64,000 bases of DNA from Aporrectodea caliginosa. Lineage: Eukaryota > Annelida > Clitellata > Crassiclitellata > Lumbricidae. The notes beneath the pieces were generated by a model that was not told where the DNA came from, searched no databases, and was given only the letters and a program-made list of their open reading frames with translations. Every line of letters starts with the position of its first letter. The first letter of the stretch is position 1. The DNA is taken from the NCBI GenBank assembly GCA_020284085.1, contig JACEVL010000205.1, positions 450,001 through 514,000 of the forward strand. Reading direction: 5' to 3'. The position numbers and the translations under genes are program-made. This document shows, piece by piece, positions 23,701-32,365 of this stretch.

Positions 23701-25922
23701 AGTTCACTCTTATTGGTTTTAGCGCCAAACCACTATTCTTTCTTTTCTGATTTCAAATCGTCTAAAGGAGTTCATATACATGTAGTAATGGTAACATCAC
23801 TGCCGTGAAGAGCAGTAGGAAGCGTGATGATTCCAGCTATCCTCCGAAAGGTCCGCTCAGCCTTTCATTCGCCAAATGGCGTTGGTAAAATGAGTTGTAA
23901 GACGTGATGGGCGCCTTGCATGGCTGCCAAACAGTTAAATTCGACTCCTGTAACAACTTGTGATAATCCGTTCATACAATGAATTGTGATCATACAGCGG
24001 TGCATCAGTTTGAATTGTAATGAACAAAGATTATGAATGGTGAATCAAGAAATCTTACCTAACCAAAATTCTCCACTGAGGTTTCCAAAGCCCTTCTCAT
24101 ACTGCGTGTAATTTCGCTCGAAATTCACGCTGCCATCCATTCGTCGCTGAAACACCTGGACAAAAATATTAAAAAGTATAGGGCCTACCTACTGCATTCT
24201 TTATATTAACACGAATATACCGAAGCATGCCAATCTTTATCACATATGAATATTGATTCTCAGTTTTTATAATGAAATGAACTTTAAAATTTTAACTAGC
24301 TACATATTTTATTGGTGAAATTAACTAGATAAAATGTATCAAAATTGCGTAAGTTAGCAATTTCATTTTAATGTGATATAAAAAAAACTCATGGTCAAAA
24401 CTTGAAATATTATTTGATTTTTTATGACATCTATGGTTCATTTTGAGGAGAAACACTGCTTTTCCGGATATGAAAAATATAAGATTGAACTTAGTTTTCC
24501 CTTCTCTTCGATGCTAAAAATGAAGCTACATGCAATTCTATATTTTCCAAATACTAACCAGCCAACTTTTCTTAAAGGAACTGAAGTCACAGTAGACGTC
24601 AGCTTGCATTCTTTTATTATCACCGCCTGCATAGACGCGATATACCCCACTGGTTGTGAAGCCCATGGATCCAATGTCGGAGCAATCCCGCGGTCCAAGT
24701 ACAACGCTGTTCCTCTCTGTTATAAACCACGCAAACAGCTGTGTGAAAAGAATTGTGCTGCTACTGCACTCTCAAATTTGAAAAGTTACATCAGCCGATT
24801 CCGCAGGCAACACAACTAAAATGCATTGTCAAAAATTAGCTTCCTAAACCTTGATCCTATATATCCACGTAATTCTGCATAGTTATCAGAATGTATGTGA
24901 TTTGCCTTTAAATATCAAGATGATTCTCCTATGGACGCTGTTGGTGGGCCAACTACGCATGCTTAGTTGGATCTCATAATTAGCGTTGTAGCGGGGGCTC
25001 TGGCTGCCTACGTAAGGTAACTATGCAAGCGTAGTTGGCTTTTCATTATGCCTTGTTGCTTCTATGATCGTCTGGATGTCGATGCTGTTGTTGTTGTTAT
25101 AGGCTTCCCCTCCGGCGGCGTATATTATATTATTGTTTTTATAATAGGATGCCTCGCACACTGTATTAGGGAATTGATCTTCTCGACATTGACCAGAATA
25201 CGGCTTGGGTTTTGTGCGCCATCGGTCGATGCCTTTTACACTATAGACACGGGCGGGATTGAAGTTAGTACTAGTAATGCAAACTAATAAAAATTACCAA
25301 TCCTGAATTGTATATCACACTTTCTTCAAAACAGACGTTTTTTCTTGTATTGTATTGTATTGTATTGTATTTGAACACTTGTTATATCACGTATGCGCTG
25401 AGAGAACTGCATCATTTTCTATTTCATCAGCTGCCAACCTCGTCATAATCATTCCCTTGTTATTTTCATCATTGCAAAGTATATTTGTTACTGAACGAAA
25501 CGAAATAAAATGTGAGTTATGAATAGAAACCTTATCTTTACAAAACTCATAGTCCCCGATTACATTTTACCAGAATTATAATAATCTGTGTTTTTACTTT
25601 GTCGTATGCCATTCCCTGCATTGGACAGGTGCTCGCGTATTGTCGACAAAACGTTTTGAATCTGTAGATCCGTCGAAGCACCAGTCTTGCTCAGCTCCTT
25701 CCTCATCTGGTCCAGGTACACTTCCGTGATATTCAGCCTTGAATTCACCTTGCTAATGAGATCCATCGTTTCCGATAACTGGTCGATGATCGTTTCACTG
25801 CATTTGTCCTCGTCAGGTCTCGATCCGGAGGCCTGTTTATCGTCCGGTTCCACTTTACTGGCACCTGATTGTCCCTGGTGCAAAAAGAAAAGCAGCACAA
25901 TGCAATATGGAAAAGACGACAT
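10871..25922 (-). CDS. Fibrinogen-related secreted protein, copy B (5 exons, 333 aa)
   Basis: Exons: 25922-25598, 24716-24559, 24155-24059, 21935-21771, 11127-10871. Total 1002 nt, in frame, all GT-AG. The exon design is that of copy A, with an extra acidic stretch after the signal peptide ([20 protein letters not shown]) and only one coiled-coil cysteine, because DLVCEV reads DLISKV. The fibrinogen domain keeps PRDCSDI, VYCDF, the DMDND site and WWF, but like copy A has NAA and TGH where relatives have cysteines. The last exon opens with Glu-Asp-Ser instead of Gly-Asp-Ser at the splice junction. Intron 4 is 10.6 kb because a SINE, a hAT element and an antisense Ty3 retrotransposon sit in it; intron 3 holds a maT element. 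The model is intact on paper. Whether so long an intron is spliced cannot be judged from sequence. Confidence 0.8.
11243..11458 (+). mobile_element. tRNA-derived SINE with intact A and B boxes
   Basis: The head begins GGGCGCGGTGGTGTAGGGG. A box TGGTGTAGGGG (11251-11261) and a perfect B box GGTTCGAATCC (11294-11304) form an internal RNA polymerase III promoter. The tail GAGCGCCTCTGAGTAG...GGGGCGCTATA matches the 3' end of the L2-like LINE at about 33795-33840. Sits in intron 4 of copy B. Confidence 0.85.
11840..12050 (+). mobile_element. L2-like LINE fragment (reverse transcriptase part)
   Basis: Plus-strand translation [19 protein letters not shown] matches the region after the catalytic motif of L2-type reverse transcriptases. 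A related stretch recurs at about 48935-49110. Confidence 0.5.
12085..13561. mobile_element. Non-autonomous hAT-like element, 1.48 kb
   Basis: Inverted ends CATGGGCGTCCGCAG and CTGCGGACGCCCATG, with a perfect 8-bp target duplication CATACAGG (12077-12084 and 13562-13569). The interior is non-coding apart from short unsupported frames. Only about 35 bp separates its right end from the Ty3 LTR. Confidence 0.75.
13599..14369 (+). repeat. 5' LTR
   Basis: 771 bp starting TGTAGCATTATTTG and ending CGCCACA. Contains seven 45-bp tandem units (about 13630-13945), TATAAATA at 13955-13962 and AATAAA at 14145-14150. Transcription probably starts about 25-30 bp past the TATA box. Confidence 0.9.
14371..14388 (+). 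other. Candidate primer binding site
   Basis: TGGTACCAGAAGTGGGGT begins 2 nt after the 5' LTR and starts with the TGG that pairs with a tRNA CCA end. I cannot assign the tRNA. Confidence 0.55.
14418..19259 (+). CDS. Ty3-type gag-pol polyprotein (1613 aa)
   Basis: One uninterrupted frame, so Gag and Pol are fused without a frameshift. In order: a Gag region (residues 1 to about 360) with a charged Arg/Asp-rich part; a CCHC zinc knuckle C367-C370-H375-C380; an aspartic protease with LVDTGSE (Asp441); reverse transcriptase with YLDD (Asp859, Asp860); RNase H from DCDACD near residue 1004; integrase with an HHCC zinc region from H1234 and a catalytic triad D1303, D1363, E1399, that is D,D(35)E; and a GPY/F-like motif (TGPF, near residue 1541). 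The order RT-RNase H-integrase is that of Ty3. No stop or missing catalytic residue is visible, so it may be active. GC content is higher than in the surrounding AT-rich DNA, as expected for a recent arrival. Confidence 0.95.
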   Translation: MGDEDDTRVYPLVDFDILQPKTSTPAERRRPMEIKPDRNSLPDDFGFEEWKPMEPRKSTEPVSREVKDESRILPGLLEGVGGLLKNRPMQMKPGRFDGTGSLESFLSQFEVCARHNRWTASDKIDFLRCSLEKAATQLLWDFGAQPDATYEQLVERLRQRYGTEGQAETFRAQLYYRRQRAGESLSDLLHEIRRLVVLAYPVPSNETTEIIAKDAFLEAMRDRELSLKIREREPKSLDEAYRTALRLEAYRSTTGQDDRRRPSEPDDRGRPPNRVRGTRETDVGDQIQAQLDRFLTNQKEEQRRWQRELEGKFDRQFRELRGRTPPANAGPDRDVRSGDRNRGPGRESRPGNANADHQESPRREMNCFNCGQPGHFARNCRQSRRARHRPDATETETQDSTPTEPVAANHTTHPRVPNRATFNAVYVRGTINGRSQLCLVDTGSEVSLIPSSIVQGLEIRPCNRYLMAANGSDIRVLGEIRVPIKIRSGFEISSAFLVSDQIADPMLGMDWLREHRCRLGFGTGALFIGRKRISLVRGNGEGWCRRVIVAEEVVVLPKSQFDIPVKTLYGDLSSVAPAWMTDAKEISPGVHLARVVVGDDARTTQVRVVNLTEDPVRLVKDQLLGGLHPVEVECRETRDKGEEPVGEAAPCEMLMADLPEEVTPETRDQLRELLTEFSDVFSVREGDLGRTNVATHRIDTGDAGPVRQPLRRQPLPHRAAIDEQLDSMLAAGTIEPAVSEWAANVVLARKKDGTLRFCIDYRQLNERTRKDSYPLPRIDECLDALSEGGWFSTLDLRSGYHQVAMDPRDADKTAFVTRRGIYRWKVMPFGLCNAPATFQRLMDIVLSGLNFDVCLVYLDDVIIFGNTPEQHLQRLGKVFERLRAANLKLKPSKCRLMRRAVCFLGHVVTQDGVAVDQSKIREVVEWPVPRRLKDVRSFLGLCSYYRRFIRSFSVLAAPLFALTKKGRAFVWDDACQEVFELLKRALTSTPVLALPKDEGGYVLDCDACDVGIGAVLSQKIDGEERVIAYGSRLLSTAERNYCVTRKELLAIVYFTKLYRQYLLGRPFTLRTDHAALQWLQRTPEPIGQQSRWLERLAEFEFQVLHRPGQKHGNADALSRRPCRQCDVDDASAVAAVTEAVPTQPLDIEPAPQEALVKAQKEDPDLRVVRPWLEVGTQAPALVDILRENEAVKVYWHQRDRLYLYEEVIYRKTPDGVEQLVVPRAMRDQYMRLAHTGMTGGHLGVRRTRAQVRRRAFWVGWSRDVRRFCQCCPQCNQYHRGLPPRQGPLQPLPCGAPWERLSIDVTGPHPRSRRGNVYILTMMDNFTKFVEAVPMHNQEATSVARALVENVIVRYGAPLQILTDQGTNFEGNLFRELCRLLGIDKVRTSPYHPSGNGLIERFHRTLNAMLGKVVSSNQRDWDESLPHVLAAYRASPHETTGFSPNYLMFGRETRAPLDLVYGSPPSADPGAGTYASYVQDFAERMESAYRLVREHLGVAAERQKRAYDLRVRPAEFAPGAQVWYYTPRRYQGRSPKWQKMYTGPFVVEARSGPVNYRIRKSPHSRPLTVHVDKLRSCLREEQTEDVEVPEPPADDDSEASGRPKRETRRPARYQ
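19420..20010 (+). repeat. Minisatellite in the 3' untranslated part of the Ty3 element
   Basis: Irregular tandem units built from ACATTTGTCGAC, AAGAATTTGCGTGTGTG and GGACGTTTGCTTGTG. GTCGAC recurs more than a dozen times. Overlapping open frames on both strands are repeat artefacts. Confidence 0.85.
20492..20499 (+). other. Polypurine tract
   Basis: GGGAGGAG directly before the 3' LTR, the expected place for plus-strand priming. Confidence 0.55.
20503..21272 (+). repeat. 3' LTR
   Basis: 770 bp, near identical to the 5' LTR, with seven 45-bp units, TATAAATA at 20858-20865 and AATAAA at 21049-21054. It differs by a few substitutions, single-T changes in the repeat units and the end segment (CCCTGCACCATTTTCG against CCCCGCACCGTTTTTCG). 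Confidence 0.9.
21310..21650 (+). mobile_element. L2-like LINE 3' fragment
   Basis: Plus-strand frame with [29 protein letters not shown] and [10 protein letters not shown], the typical L2/CR1 C-terminus. A sister fragment is at 49240-49600. Confidence 0.65.
22243..23364 (+). mobile_element. maT-type (DD37D) mariner element, 5'-damaged
   Basis: Sits in intron 3 of copy B. The left end TACAGGGTGCGGCCGAAAA and the right end TTTTGTCGGCAGCATA are degenerate inverted repeats; inside them CGAAAACGCTGAATATT on the left mirrors AATATTCAGCGGTTTTCG on the right. TA target sites fit the empty site in copy A (GCCATAATG). The transposase is only partly kept. Confidence 0.7.
22501..23070 (+). pseudogene. 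Tc1/mariner transposase, C-terminal half
   Basis: Open from [19 protein letters not shown] through the second catalytic Asp in QQDGAPAH to the third in NPLDYAVW. Thirty-seven residues separate the two aspartates, which defines the DD37D (maT) group. The N-terminal DNA-binding domain and first catalytic Asp are missing, so it is inactive. Confidence 0.8.
23504..23545. repeat. Perfect 18-bp-arm hairpin
   Basis: TATATCTCGATGTCCCTC and its exact reverse complement surround a 6-nt loop GAAAAA, in intron 3 of copy B. The aligned sequence in copies C-E keeps only the left arm. Confidence 0.85.
25350..25400 (-). mobile_element. SINE 3' tail fragment
   Basis: Repeated ATTGT words, then TTGAACACTTGTTATA and degraded GCGCTGAGAG, read as the reverse of the SINE tail at 11440-11458. 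A clearer one is at 31770-31845. Confidence 0.4.
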
Positions 25923-26000
25923 TGCCACTGAGTTTCCAAAACAGCTCAAATCAAATGAATCTCTGATCTTCTGAGTGACTCTGTCGAAACGTCGAGCGGC

Positions 26001-26025
26001 AATTTATATTCATTCATATGCAAAT
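26001..26025 (-). promoter_or_regulatory. Copy B promoter: octamer plus TATA box
   Basis: ATTTGCAT at 26025-26018 and AATATAAATT at 26010-26001 on the minus strand, about 80 bp upstream of the start codon. Same order and similar spacing as copies C and E. Confidence 0.6.
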
Positions 26026-26689
26026 GACCAATTTACTACTGTGTGTTCGAAAAATTGCTGACAAAAATAATGAGTCTTTTTCCTCGACTTCAACTTACTA
26101 TAAGGATTGAAATTCCATGCTTTAAGATGGACTTTCATTACTGCGCATAACAGTACCAAAACGACTATTTGAAAATTATGCCCTTTCTGAAAGCGGCGTC
26201 ATTTAATTATAAGATCTGAGAAACTCAAATCGAGATATCTTCATTATTATGATCTTCGTGACTCCAACATTTGACGTTTTCAGCTGTGTCACATTTAGGA
26301 CTTATAAAGCCCATATCACAATATTTTCATATGGTCTTCAATAGTCCTACTTTTGATGTTACCACCAACGTCATATGTAACACTTATGAAACCCATGTGC
26401 TGGAAGTCTCATGTGATCCCAATAGTTCCTAACTTCCTGCATATGACGTTCCCGTTGGGCTTAGAGTTGTGATGATCATATTACGTAAAATAATAAATGG
26501 GAGAAACGCGGTCTTCTGCACTGCACCAGCTACATGTAACCTTTCGACTAATACAATAACTGACTCCATGTAACAAACAGAACTCCCAACAGAAATCGAA
26601 AATATACCTACCAGCACGTGGGACTCAATTTCTCAGATGGTGGAGACCAACTAATGGAAATGCGGGCAGGGTGTAAGGGATGAAAATGA

Positions 26690-26778
26690 TTATAATAATA
26701 ATAAAAGTAATAATAATTATAACAATAATCGTTTGATGATGATGACGAACTGATGATGATGATGATGATAATAATAAT

Positions 26779-26876
<98 letters not shown>

Positions 26877-26880
26877 TTGA
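26690..26880 (+). repeat. (ATA)n/(GATGAT)n microsatellite
   Basis: Triplet arrays leading into R1 copy 2. Confidence 0.95.
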
Positions 26881-26901
26881 GAATAATAAAACTAATAATT
26901 A

Positions 26902-27107
26902 TAGCGAGAACTTCTAAGGCTCCGTAACAGGGCATTTGCCATTACTAGGGCTTTTTAACAACCATCCGAAATAGTGGTAATGTATTTCTCAAGTAAAAAA
27001 TGTATTCTTTGGTTCACATAATCCAGACAACGATGTATGCATGTATGCATGCAAGTATGCATGTATGTTCCTGTGTATGTATGTATGCATGTATGCATGT
27101 ATGTATG

Positions 27108-27138
<31 letters not shown>

Positions 27139-28390
27139 TGTATGTATGTATGTATGTATGTATGTATGTATGCATGTATTTATGTATGTATGTATGTATG
27201 AATGTATGTATGTATGTATGTATGTATGTATGTATGTGTGTATGTATCTACGTATGTATAATTCTTTAAAACCGGATTTGCCATTTTTGGAACGATGTGT
27301 AGCAAGTGTGCTCATGTTACTTGCCATGTCTCAGTCGATCTTGCATATTTAAAGAAATTTCTCCAAAATTGTTTATGCGCCTAACACGAAATTAAGATCA
27401 ATCGTTTATTGGGAACAATAAACGATTGATCTTAATTTCGTGTTAGGAGAAATTTCTTTAATCGATTTTAGGTGCCTCCAACACCTGTTCAGCTATCTTT
27501 AAATCACTCAAAGTAGACAACTTTATGCAAAACAAAAACATATCCTGATAAATGGCTCAGGAATATTTTCACCGAAATTAAAACCTGATCAGGCGACGCT
27601 CATAAATTATTTTCTGCAGGCCGGTGAGTATTTCATTGCATTGTGGGCCTATTTCATATTTGTTTTTATTTTACATTGAATGGCATTTGTTGTATAACGT
27701 TACACTGGATTTGTCAATTTATGTAGTGCCTTTCACAGATGAAACTAAATCGAAGCGATTACAGCTTGAAAGGAGATAAGTTTTTAGACAATGGGCTGTT
27801 GCAGTCTCAACTGCTGCAGAAGCCGAAAGCCGAAAAGTAATGCAAGTAGGTATAACTGCTTACCAAAGGAATCACATTGAATTGTCTCATACCTCTGAAT
27901 TGGTTATGCGTTAAGATGAAAAATGATTCTCTTAGAACGGCACAAAGGATACAAATCACAAAGCGCCAACTGATAACAATGAGTACTAAAATCGTTAAAT
28001 ACTATGAGCTGGACGTAGCAGTGAAAAGAGTGCTTAAAACAAGATGTCCTGTTGGCAATGAGGGACTTCAATGGAAAATTCTGGAAATGAATACCGTATG
28101 CACTCGCAGCGAAGGGTAAGAACATGTGGTCGGAGCAGGTGTTTTGGTGAGCGGAAATAGGGCAGGTGGGCCAGAACAGGTGAACGAGAAATGTGATATC
28201 AGATTACAAACAGTGTGCGATTATAATCAATATTTTTGGGGCCACTATATAATACAAGCATTAAACACAGCTCTGTCTTAACGGTCACATGTTATTGCGA
28301 TCCGAAAAGCTAAGGGGTTAGCAAGAATCAAAACCGGTCGACAATATAGTATAATAGTAGTTTCTATGGTTTATAACAATAAACGAAGAT
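26902..28390 (+). repeat. Unclassified interspersed repeat R1, copy 2
   Basis: Starts GCGAGAACTTCTAAGG; includes (TATG)n at 27035-27260, a hairpin at 27381-27446 and the conserved downstream half ending in an (ATC)n/(ATT)n array. Closest to copy 4. Confidence 0.7.
27381..27446. repeat. 30-bp-arm hairpin in R1 copy 2
   Basis: CTAACACGAAATTAAGATCA and ten more bases are repeated inverted around GGGAAC. A longer version of the same palindrome is at 46004-46215. Confidence 0.9.
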
Positions 28391-28397
28391 TATTATT

Positions 28398-28495
<98 letters not shown>

Positions 28496-28501
28496 TATTA
28501 C

Positions 28502-28535
<34 letters not shown>

Positions 28536-28592
28536 TTCTATTATTATTATTATCATTATTTTTTGCCCGAGGTAGTTCTATTCTCTCAGGCT

Positions 28593-28685
<93 letters not shown>

Positions 28686-28698
28686 TCTACTGATACTA

Positions 28699-28736
<38 letters not shown>

Positions 28737-28902
28737 TTTTTTGCCCTGAGGTAGGTATCAATGATCCCTCAGGCGATCCAAACAATATCCGGAGATGTTA
28801 CTGATGGTGGTCTGGAACGGCAACTCACTCGGCAGTGTCTGGTTGGGCAAAGGTAGGCCCTACCTCGGAAGGCAACAGCATTAAAGAAAAACAGAAGGTA
28901 TA

Positions 28903-28944
<42 letters not shown>

Positions 28945-28945
28945 T
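28387..28945 (+). repeat. Compound (ATC)n/(ATT)n/(CTA)n arrays with R4-like 3' ends between them
   Basis: Blocks at 28390-28560, 28595-28690, 28700-28740 and 28905-28945. The spacers (28563-28595 and 28740-28900) are minus-strand R4-like 3' ends: both carry CCTGAG...CCTCGGG-like words, and the second translates FNAVAFRG. Confidence 0.8.
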
Positions 28946-28949
28946 TTTT

Positions 28950-30664
28950 TTTACCCGAGGTATCTATAATCCCTCAGGTGTCAGATATTAATAAGCAATG
29001 TTTACTCTGGAGTGGCCATCCTTGTCAAGATCTGGAAGAATAAAAGTGCTGTGGAACGCAACAGCGTTGAAACGTTGGATTACAACGGACAGGCGCTGGA
29101 ACAAGAAACTGGTTTCTCTTGGGTCGCCTGAAATTTGGCCCAAGAGACGACCCAGGTCGGCAAGAAAGGCCAGACCCTTGGCGTTATTGTCCCATGGTTT
29201 CAAAAGCCAATGGGACAAAGTGGTAGGATTGCATCAGTTGGCTGTATTTAGCATTTTTTCTGGCTTCAGCCAGTTCAGCAGCTCCTCCCGGCTGGTTGGA
29301 GGTTGTGGACAAGTAAGAAGGGGCCACTGTGTCCGCAACTGTGACGTCCCAGGTCAAGCAGCGACCCGAGCGCCACGGAATCAGTGTTAGGCCGTCTGGT
29401 CTTTTACCATCAGACCTTGACAAACCCGGAGGTTCTTTAACCGCCGGGATGCCCGCTTGAATGAGACCTCTGCAGATTAGGTCATTCAGGACCGCGTGTC
29501 GGGCTTGTCGGCCCGGGCCTAGGCGGCACGATAGGCCGTGCGAGCCTTCGGCGGTCACCAGAGTGCCACATGGGCAGCTGTGTGGATGACAAATGACGGT
29601 GCCTAGACGGAGGCCCACCGCTATTCGAACCGCCTCGTCGTCCAGTCTGAGACCGCATGTACTTATGGGTAAAGCAAACAGCCAGTCACCTGCATGAGGT
29701 GCTGAGACTGCTTTCAGACGTGCTTGATGGTAATCACTAGTGTGAAAGTGGTCAAGCTCGGTTATTGTCTCGGCAATAATAGGTTTGTCCCAAAATGACT
29801 GCTTATGAGGAAGCTCTCCATCTGGACAAGAGGTGGGGTATTTTAAGCACCAATGTTCAAATGAGGCGTCAAATTGTGTGTCTGTATCTAAGATTACATT
29901 GCTAAGCATGAAGGATTGGAGAGCGAGGGTACTTGCAGCGGAAGCCAAAAAGGCGGGAAGCGCAAGCGAAGATACCCTGCGGATGCCCAGACCCCAGCCT
30001 TCACAGGAAGGGAGGCCTGCAACCATTGGTCTTCCGTCAGCGAAAGATTCAGAATTGAGCCAAGACCTGTTCTCATGAGTGAATCATAATGTTCAAGAAG
30101 TGGATGGCTAGAACAAGGACCACAGCGAAGGACGTGCATCAGCTTAGGTGAGCTGAGTGAACATCTAAGCAAAATGAGTGCGTCGTGTTTAGTGACGCTT
30201 TCCAGTCTGGACAAGGCCAGAGATAACTCAGAGCATCGAGTTTCGAGACAGGCCGTGAGAGCATCCAAAGTGGAAAGTGGAGCGCCCAGAAGGACGGCCT
30301 TTTCCGGTGTAGTGACCGAAAATCGATTCAGCGGTTCAGGGGAGATCGCGTTGACAGAGTGAGTTATTAACTCGCATTTTGCGTGGTTTAAAGATAGCCC
30401 CATTTCTCTGCACTCACGTTCAATGGTTTCCACATCGGCAGCTACCCCCGCTGCTGCCCCTCCCAGCGTGAGGTCATCAAGGTATCCTAGAACCAAAGGG
30501 GACTGGAGATTCAGCAACGTCACCTGTAGTGGAAGACAAAAAAGCAGCGGACCGAGGGGATCGCCTTGCTGCGGCCCCACCTCGGACCGTAGAGAGAAAC
30601 GACCAAACTTGAGGTCAGAGGTTTCCGCGTAAGCCAAATTACAGTACGGTAGCAGTTCAGGCAA
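28950..30664 (-). pseudogene. R4/Dong-like non-LTR retrotransposon, 5'-truncated and frameshifted
   Basis: Minus-strand frames at 30664-29894, 30026-29184 and 29218-28988 join across two frameshifts (near 29,990 and 29,210). Reverse transcriptase motifs QQGDPLGPLLF and YLDDLTLGG are followed by a CCHC knuckle (CPCG...HGLSC), RHAVLND, and KRPDGL...TWDVTV. The last set resembles a PD-(D/E)XK restriction-like endonuclease, which places it among RLE-type LINEs rather than L1/L2. The copy is cut at its 5' side by (ATT)n and ends 3' in a CCTGAGGGATTATAGATACC tail joined to (AAT)n. Its reading frames are broken, so it is inactive. Confidence 0.75.
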
Positions 30665-30671
30665 AGTGTGC

Positions 30672-30862
<191 letters not shown>

Positions 30863-30989
30863 TACTTTTTAATCTATTTATTATAACAGTATTTATTCTC
30901 CATCAATCAACATCACTACTGAAGTATTATTACAATAGACAAGGATGCAGTAGCTGTCTAAAATGAACGTCATTAATAGTAATAATATT

Positions 30990-30997
30990 ATTAGTAC

Positions 30998-31043
<46 letters not shown>

Positions 31044-31154
31044 GTGTGTGTGTGTATTATTATTATTATTAATAATTATAATTATTATTATTATTATCAT
31101 CAATAATCATCATTTTATTGATTATTAGTATTATGCTAATTATTACTGCTACTG

Positions 31155-31189
<35 letters not shown>

Positions 31190-31202
31190 GCTGCTGCTGC
31201 AG

Positions 31203-31263
<61 letters not shown>

Positions 31264-31378
31264 GACTACTACTACTACTAAGACTACTACTGCTGCTGCT
31301 ACTATTATTACTACTACTACTACTACTACTGCTACTACTACTACTACTGCTACTACTACTACTACTACTACTACTAGC
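30990..31378 (+). repeat. (ATT)n then (ACT)n/(GCT)n array
   Basis: Triplet arrays about 390 bp long with a short GTGTGT block; no coding meaning. Confidence 0.95.
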
Positions 31379-31769
31379 AATAGTAGTAGGCCTATTAATA
31401 GGTCTTATACTAATTGCAAATGAAAACTTATGAAGCGTCACTTTTCAACCTTTGTTATAGTTCAACTTATTGTAGCACCAACTCAAGCTTTTGCATGTCC
31501 TGTTTCTGGTTTGAATTCCAAACCTGTACAGCGTATGCAGTATTCTAACTGCGGCCTAACCAGTGATTTGTAGAACCTTAGTATTGTATTCTAGTAGAAT
31601 TTGTTTATTGAAAATACCACGCACATATTTTTAACATGCTTACTAGTGAGTATTAACTGACAAAAGACAATGCACAATTAACGTTACATTACTAGCTGTA
31701 CATGCAATGATCAGTGTCAGATAAATAACTATAAGTAATTAAATTTATTATTGTGACTTCCTATTTATT

Positions 31770-31845
31770 TATTGTATTGTATTGTATTTGAACACTTGTT
31801 ATAGCGCCCCTACCAGATTTACCATACAGAGGCGCTCAAATAATA
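31770..31845 (-). mobile_element. SINE 3' tail fragment
   Basis: The minus strand reads GAGCGCCTCTGTATGG...GGGGCGCTATAACAAGTG followed by ATACA-type repeats. Same tail as the SINE at 11243-11458. Confidence 0.5.
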
Positions 31846-31974
31846 ATTTATGTCAAATAACTGTAAGTAATAGAATTAATTATTAGGCCTACTTCGTATT
31901 TTTTTATGCTGCAGCATTTTCGCTATATTTAACAATAGGTTAACAACAAGCGCATAAAAAATTTCTTCACATCC

Positions 31975-32048
31975 GAAAATGTGGGCCCCTCAAAACTGCG
32001 GGCCCAGGTGCTGCAGCACCCTTAGCACCCACCTTAATGCGGCCCTGC
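31975..32048. mobile_element. Possible DNA transposon end
   Basis: The sequence ends CTTAATGCGGCCCTG; inverted it begins CAGGGCCGCATTAAG, like hAT-type termini. No partner end found. Confidence 0.3.
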
Positions 32049-32197
32049 ATGAACGTATCTACAGTGCTGTACTTATGTATGTGTGTGTGCATGTATATTT
32101 TATTATGTATCTTTTAGGACCTTACAAGGGTTTTACAAATATGGTGCTCTCTATCGAGAAAATGAAGACATGATTGTGAGATTAAATAACCCTTGCA

Positions 32198-32335
32198 TTG
32201 ACCGTTGCCCAAACTAATCTAAACACTTATCTGCTTAAAGCTGAGCATTTCTTGAAGCAAACAGAGACTTCAGAAGTGCTTAGGTTCAAGCAAAGCAGTG
32301 TTTAGATGAGTTTGGACAACGGTCAAGAAACTTAA
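32198..32335 (+). mobile_element. Short MITE-like inverted repeat downstream of copy C
   Basis: GACCGTTGCCCAAACTAATC on the left and GATGAGTTTGGACAACGGTC on the right, the best-preserved of the three copies. Confidence 0.5.
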
Positions 32336-32365
32336 AATATATTACTAGTAACATAATCACTATAA

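Noticed and set aside
27000..27352. Met-Tyr-Val-Cys and His-Thr-Tyr-Ile repeat proteins here and near 9.8, 43.3, 45.8 and 58.7 kb
   Set aside because: Products of (TATG)n microsatellites inside repeat R1 or alone; no conservation beyond the tetranucleotide.
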